From contig JAHZIE010000055.1 of the NCBI GenBank assembly GCA_019419895.1, positions 1-6,931 on the forward strand: a DNA stretch of 6,931 nt. The letters run 5' to 3'. Origin of the DNA: Clostridiales bacterium. GTDB taxonomy: Bacteria; Bacillota; Clostridia; Oscillospirales; Acutalibacteraceae. The position numbers and the translations under genes are program-made. Shown here piece after piece: positions 5,589 through 6,931 of the stretch (its first letter is position 1; each line of letters starts with the position of its first letter). Below the pieces are notes generated by a model. That model saw nothing but the letters and a program-made list of their open reading frames with translations. It was not told the DNA's origin and searched no databases.

Positions 5589-6931
5589 ATGAAGGATAAA
5601 ATTTATGAATTCCTGGTGAATCGCCTGCCGGGGATCCGTGAAAGATATCTGAAATACAGGGAAGAAGAAAAACCTTCCCGTTGGAGGGCTTTGTTTCGCC
5701 TTTTACAGCTCAATTTCCAGTATTACGTGTTATTCTGCCGGAAAATGGGAAAGCCGGAGCTCTTTCCGGATCGAAAAAAGCGGCTGAATTGGGAGAAAAG
5801 CGAGTCGGCTTTGTTTCCAAAAGAAACGCCTGAAAAATTTGCGGAAAGGCTTACCGCTTATGATGTGATCTCTTTTGATGTTTTTGATACCCTGATTTTC
5901 CGGAGCCTTTCCAGCCCTCAGGATGTCTTTCTGCTTGTGGGAGAGAAACTCAATTGCCCCAATTTTAAAGGGCTGAGGATAGAGGCAGAACGAAAGGCAA
6001 GGGAAGAAGGACATAACCGGGGCCGCGGATGGGAGGTGACCTTGGAAGAAATCTGGGAGGTATTGGAAAGAGAAAAAGGGCTCCCAAAGGATCTTGGAAT
6101 GGAAACGGAATGGAACTGCGAAAAAAGCGTATGCTTTGCCAATCCCTATATGCTGGAGGTGGCGCGAAAACTCTTGGGATTGGGAAAACGGCTGATATCA
6201 GTATCAGACATGTATTTGGGAAAGGAGTATCAAAAAAGCCTGCTGGAACACTGCGGATATGAAGGCTTTGAGGATTGTTTTGTTTCCTGCGACTATAGGG
6301 CTTCTAAGCAGGATGGAAGCCTCTATGAAATTATAGGCAAGAGACTGGGGCGGGAGCTTGCCTTTGCCCATGTGGGAGATCATGAGCATTCCGATTGTGA
6401 AGAGGCGAAAAAACACGGCATCACTCCCTTCTGGTATCCCAACGTCAACCAGACGGGAAGAAGCTGTCGACCTGAGGATATGTCGGCGGTCACAGGAAGC
6501 TTTTACCGAGGGATTGTCAATTCCCATCTTTATAATGGGCTGTCACTGTATTCCATGGAGTATGAATACGGATTTGTCTATGGGGGCCTTTTTGTCGCTG
6601 GTTATTGCAGATTTATACACAGCCGCGCAAAAGCGCAGGGGGCGGATAAGATCCTGTTTTTTTCTCGAGATGGAGCTGTGCTCCTGCTTGCGTACCGTTT
6701 ACTGTATCCGGAGGATGCCGGGCGGACAGAATACGCCTATTGGTCAAGGCTTGCGGCGGCCAAGCTTGGGGCAGCTTATTATAAAGAGGATTATTTTAGA
6801 AGATTCCTTGTCCATAAGGCCGGCCGGGGCTATTCTGTCCGCAACGTTATCACGGCAATGGAACTTACAGCTCTGCTGCCCTCCATGTGCAGTGAAATAA
6901 AAATTGTCCCTGAGGAGAAGCGGACGAATAA
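5589..6931 (+). CDS. HAD-superfamily protein (COG5610 type) with C-terminal RDG module, 3' partial
   Basis: The frame is open from ATG 5589 to the window edge (447 codons), so the C-terminus is missing. AAGGAGAGG (5575-5583) gives a well-spaced ribosome site; GTG 5586 is an in-frame alternative. A basic N-terminal region (1-85) precedes a HAD domain. Motif I is SFDVFDTL (95-102) with D97 as expected nucleophile, motif II is S206 in ISVSDMYL, motif III is probably K240 in RASKQDGSLYE, and motif IV is HVGDHEHSD (261-269) with D264 and D269. The position two after the nucleophile is F99, not the Asp used as general acid by phosphatases. From about 325 comes a second module: YGFVYGGLFVAGY, KILFFSRDGAVLLLAYRLL (354-372) and YAYWSR (382-387), resembling the protein at 2602. 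COG5610 proteins recur in surface-polysaccharide loci but I know of no established substrate. Likely cytoplasmic and co-transcribed with the exporter. Confidence 0.85.
   Translation, partial: MKDKIYEFLVNRLPGIRERYLKYREEEKPSRWRALFRLLQLNFQYYVLFCRKMGKPELFPDRKKRLNWEKSESALFPKETPEKFAERLTAYDVISFDVFDTLIFRSLSSPQDVFLLVGEKLNCPNFKGLRIEAERKAREEGHNRGRGWEVTLEEIWEVLEREKGLPKDLGMETEWNCEKSVCFANPYMLEVARKLLGLGKRLISVSDMYLGKEYQKSLLEHCGYEGFEDCFVSCDYRASKQDGSLYEIIGKRLGRELAFAHVGDHEHSDCEEAKKHGITPFWYPNVNQTGRSCRPEDMSAVTGSFYRGIVNSHLYNGLSLYSMEYEYGFVYGGLFVAGYCRFIHSRAKAQGADKILFFSRDGAVLLLAYRLLYPEDAGRTEYAYWSRLAAAKLGAAYYKEDYFRRFLVHKAGRGYSVRNVITAMELTALLPSMCSEIKIVPEEKRTN

Noticed and set aside
6358..6900. Plus-strand open frame of 180 codons near the right edge
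   Set aside because: It is an out-of-frame shadow of the HAD protein. The 5589 frame has the HAD and RDG motifs and stays open to the edge.

Overview
The window looks like chromosomal DNA from a low-to-moderate GC Gram-positive bacterium of the Clostridia, most likely a Lachnospiraceae-type gut anaerobe. The basis is a strong AAGGAGG-type Shine-Dalgarno context, a consensus sigma-A promoter in front of a tRNA, AT-rich non-coding DNA beside more GC-balanced genes, and the style of the polysaccharide genes. The genus cannot be named from sequence alone.

Layout. Positions 1-52 hold the 5' part of a tRNA-Asp(GTC) gene on the minus strand, running off the left edge. Its near-perfect promoter lies at 108-136. 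Positions 137-592 are AT-rich and carry no convincing gene. They contain a candidate plus-strand promoter (391-419) whose -10 box sits inside an 18-bp perfect palindrome, followed by a leader with two perfect hairpins (507-529 and 547-564). From 593 to the right edge, six plus-strand genes are packed as one apparent operon, overlapping or separated by 16 nt or less: GT4 glycosyltransferase, GT2 glycosyltransferase, an uncharacterised protein with an FLARDG motif, ABC-2 export permease (Wzm/TagG type), ABC ATPase (Wzt/TagH type), and a HAD-superfamily protein of the COG5610 type that is cut by the window end.

Working together. This reads as part of a surface-glycan locus (capsule, teichoic-acid-like or rhamnan-like polymer). 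The two cytoplasmic glycosyltransferases would build a lipid-linked chain and the two-component ABC transporter would flip it across the membrane. The two remaining proteins are of unknown role and flank the transporter genes. By eye, the third gene is a stand-alone relative of the C-terminal module of the sixth (shared F-x-x-R-D-G, S-R and downstream G-(Y/I) segments). The HAD domain of the sixth has a phenylalanine where phosphatases normally carry the catalytic second aspartate. These two points are the most interesting content. The last gene has no stop codon inside the window but is fully open from its start to the edge.
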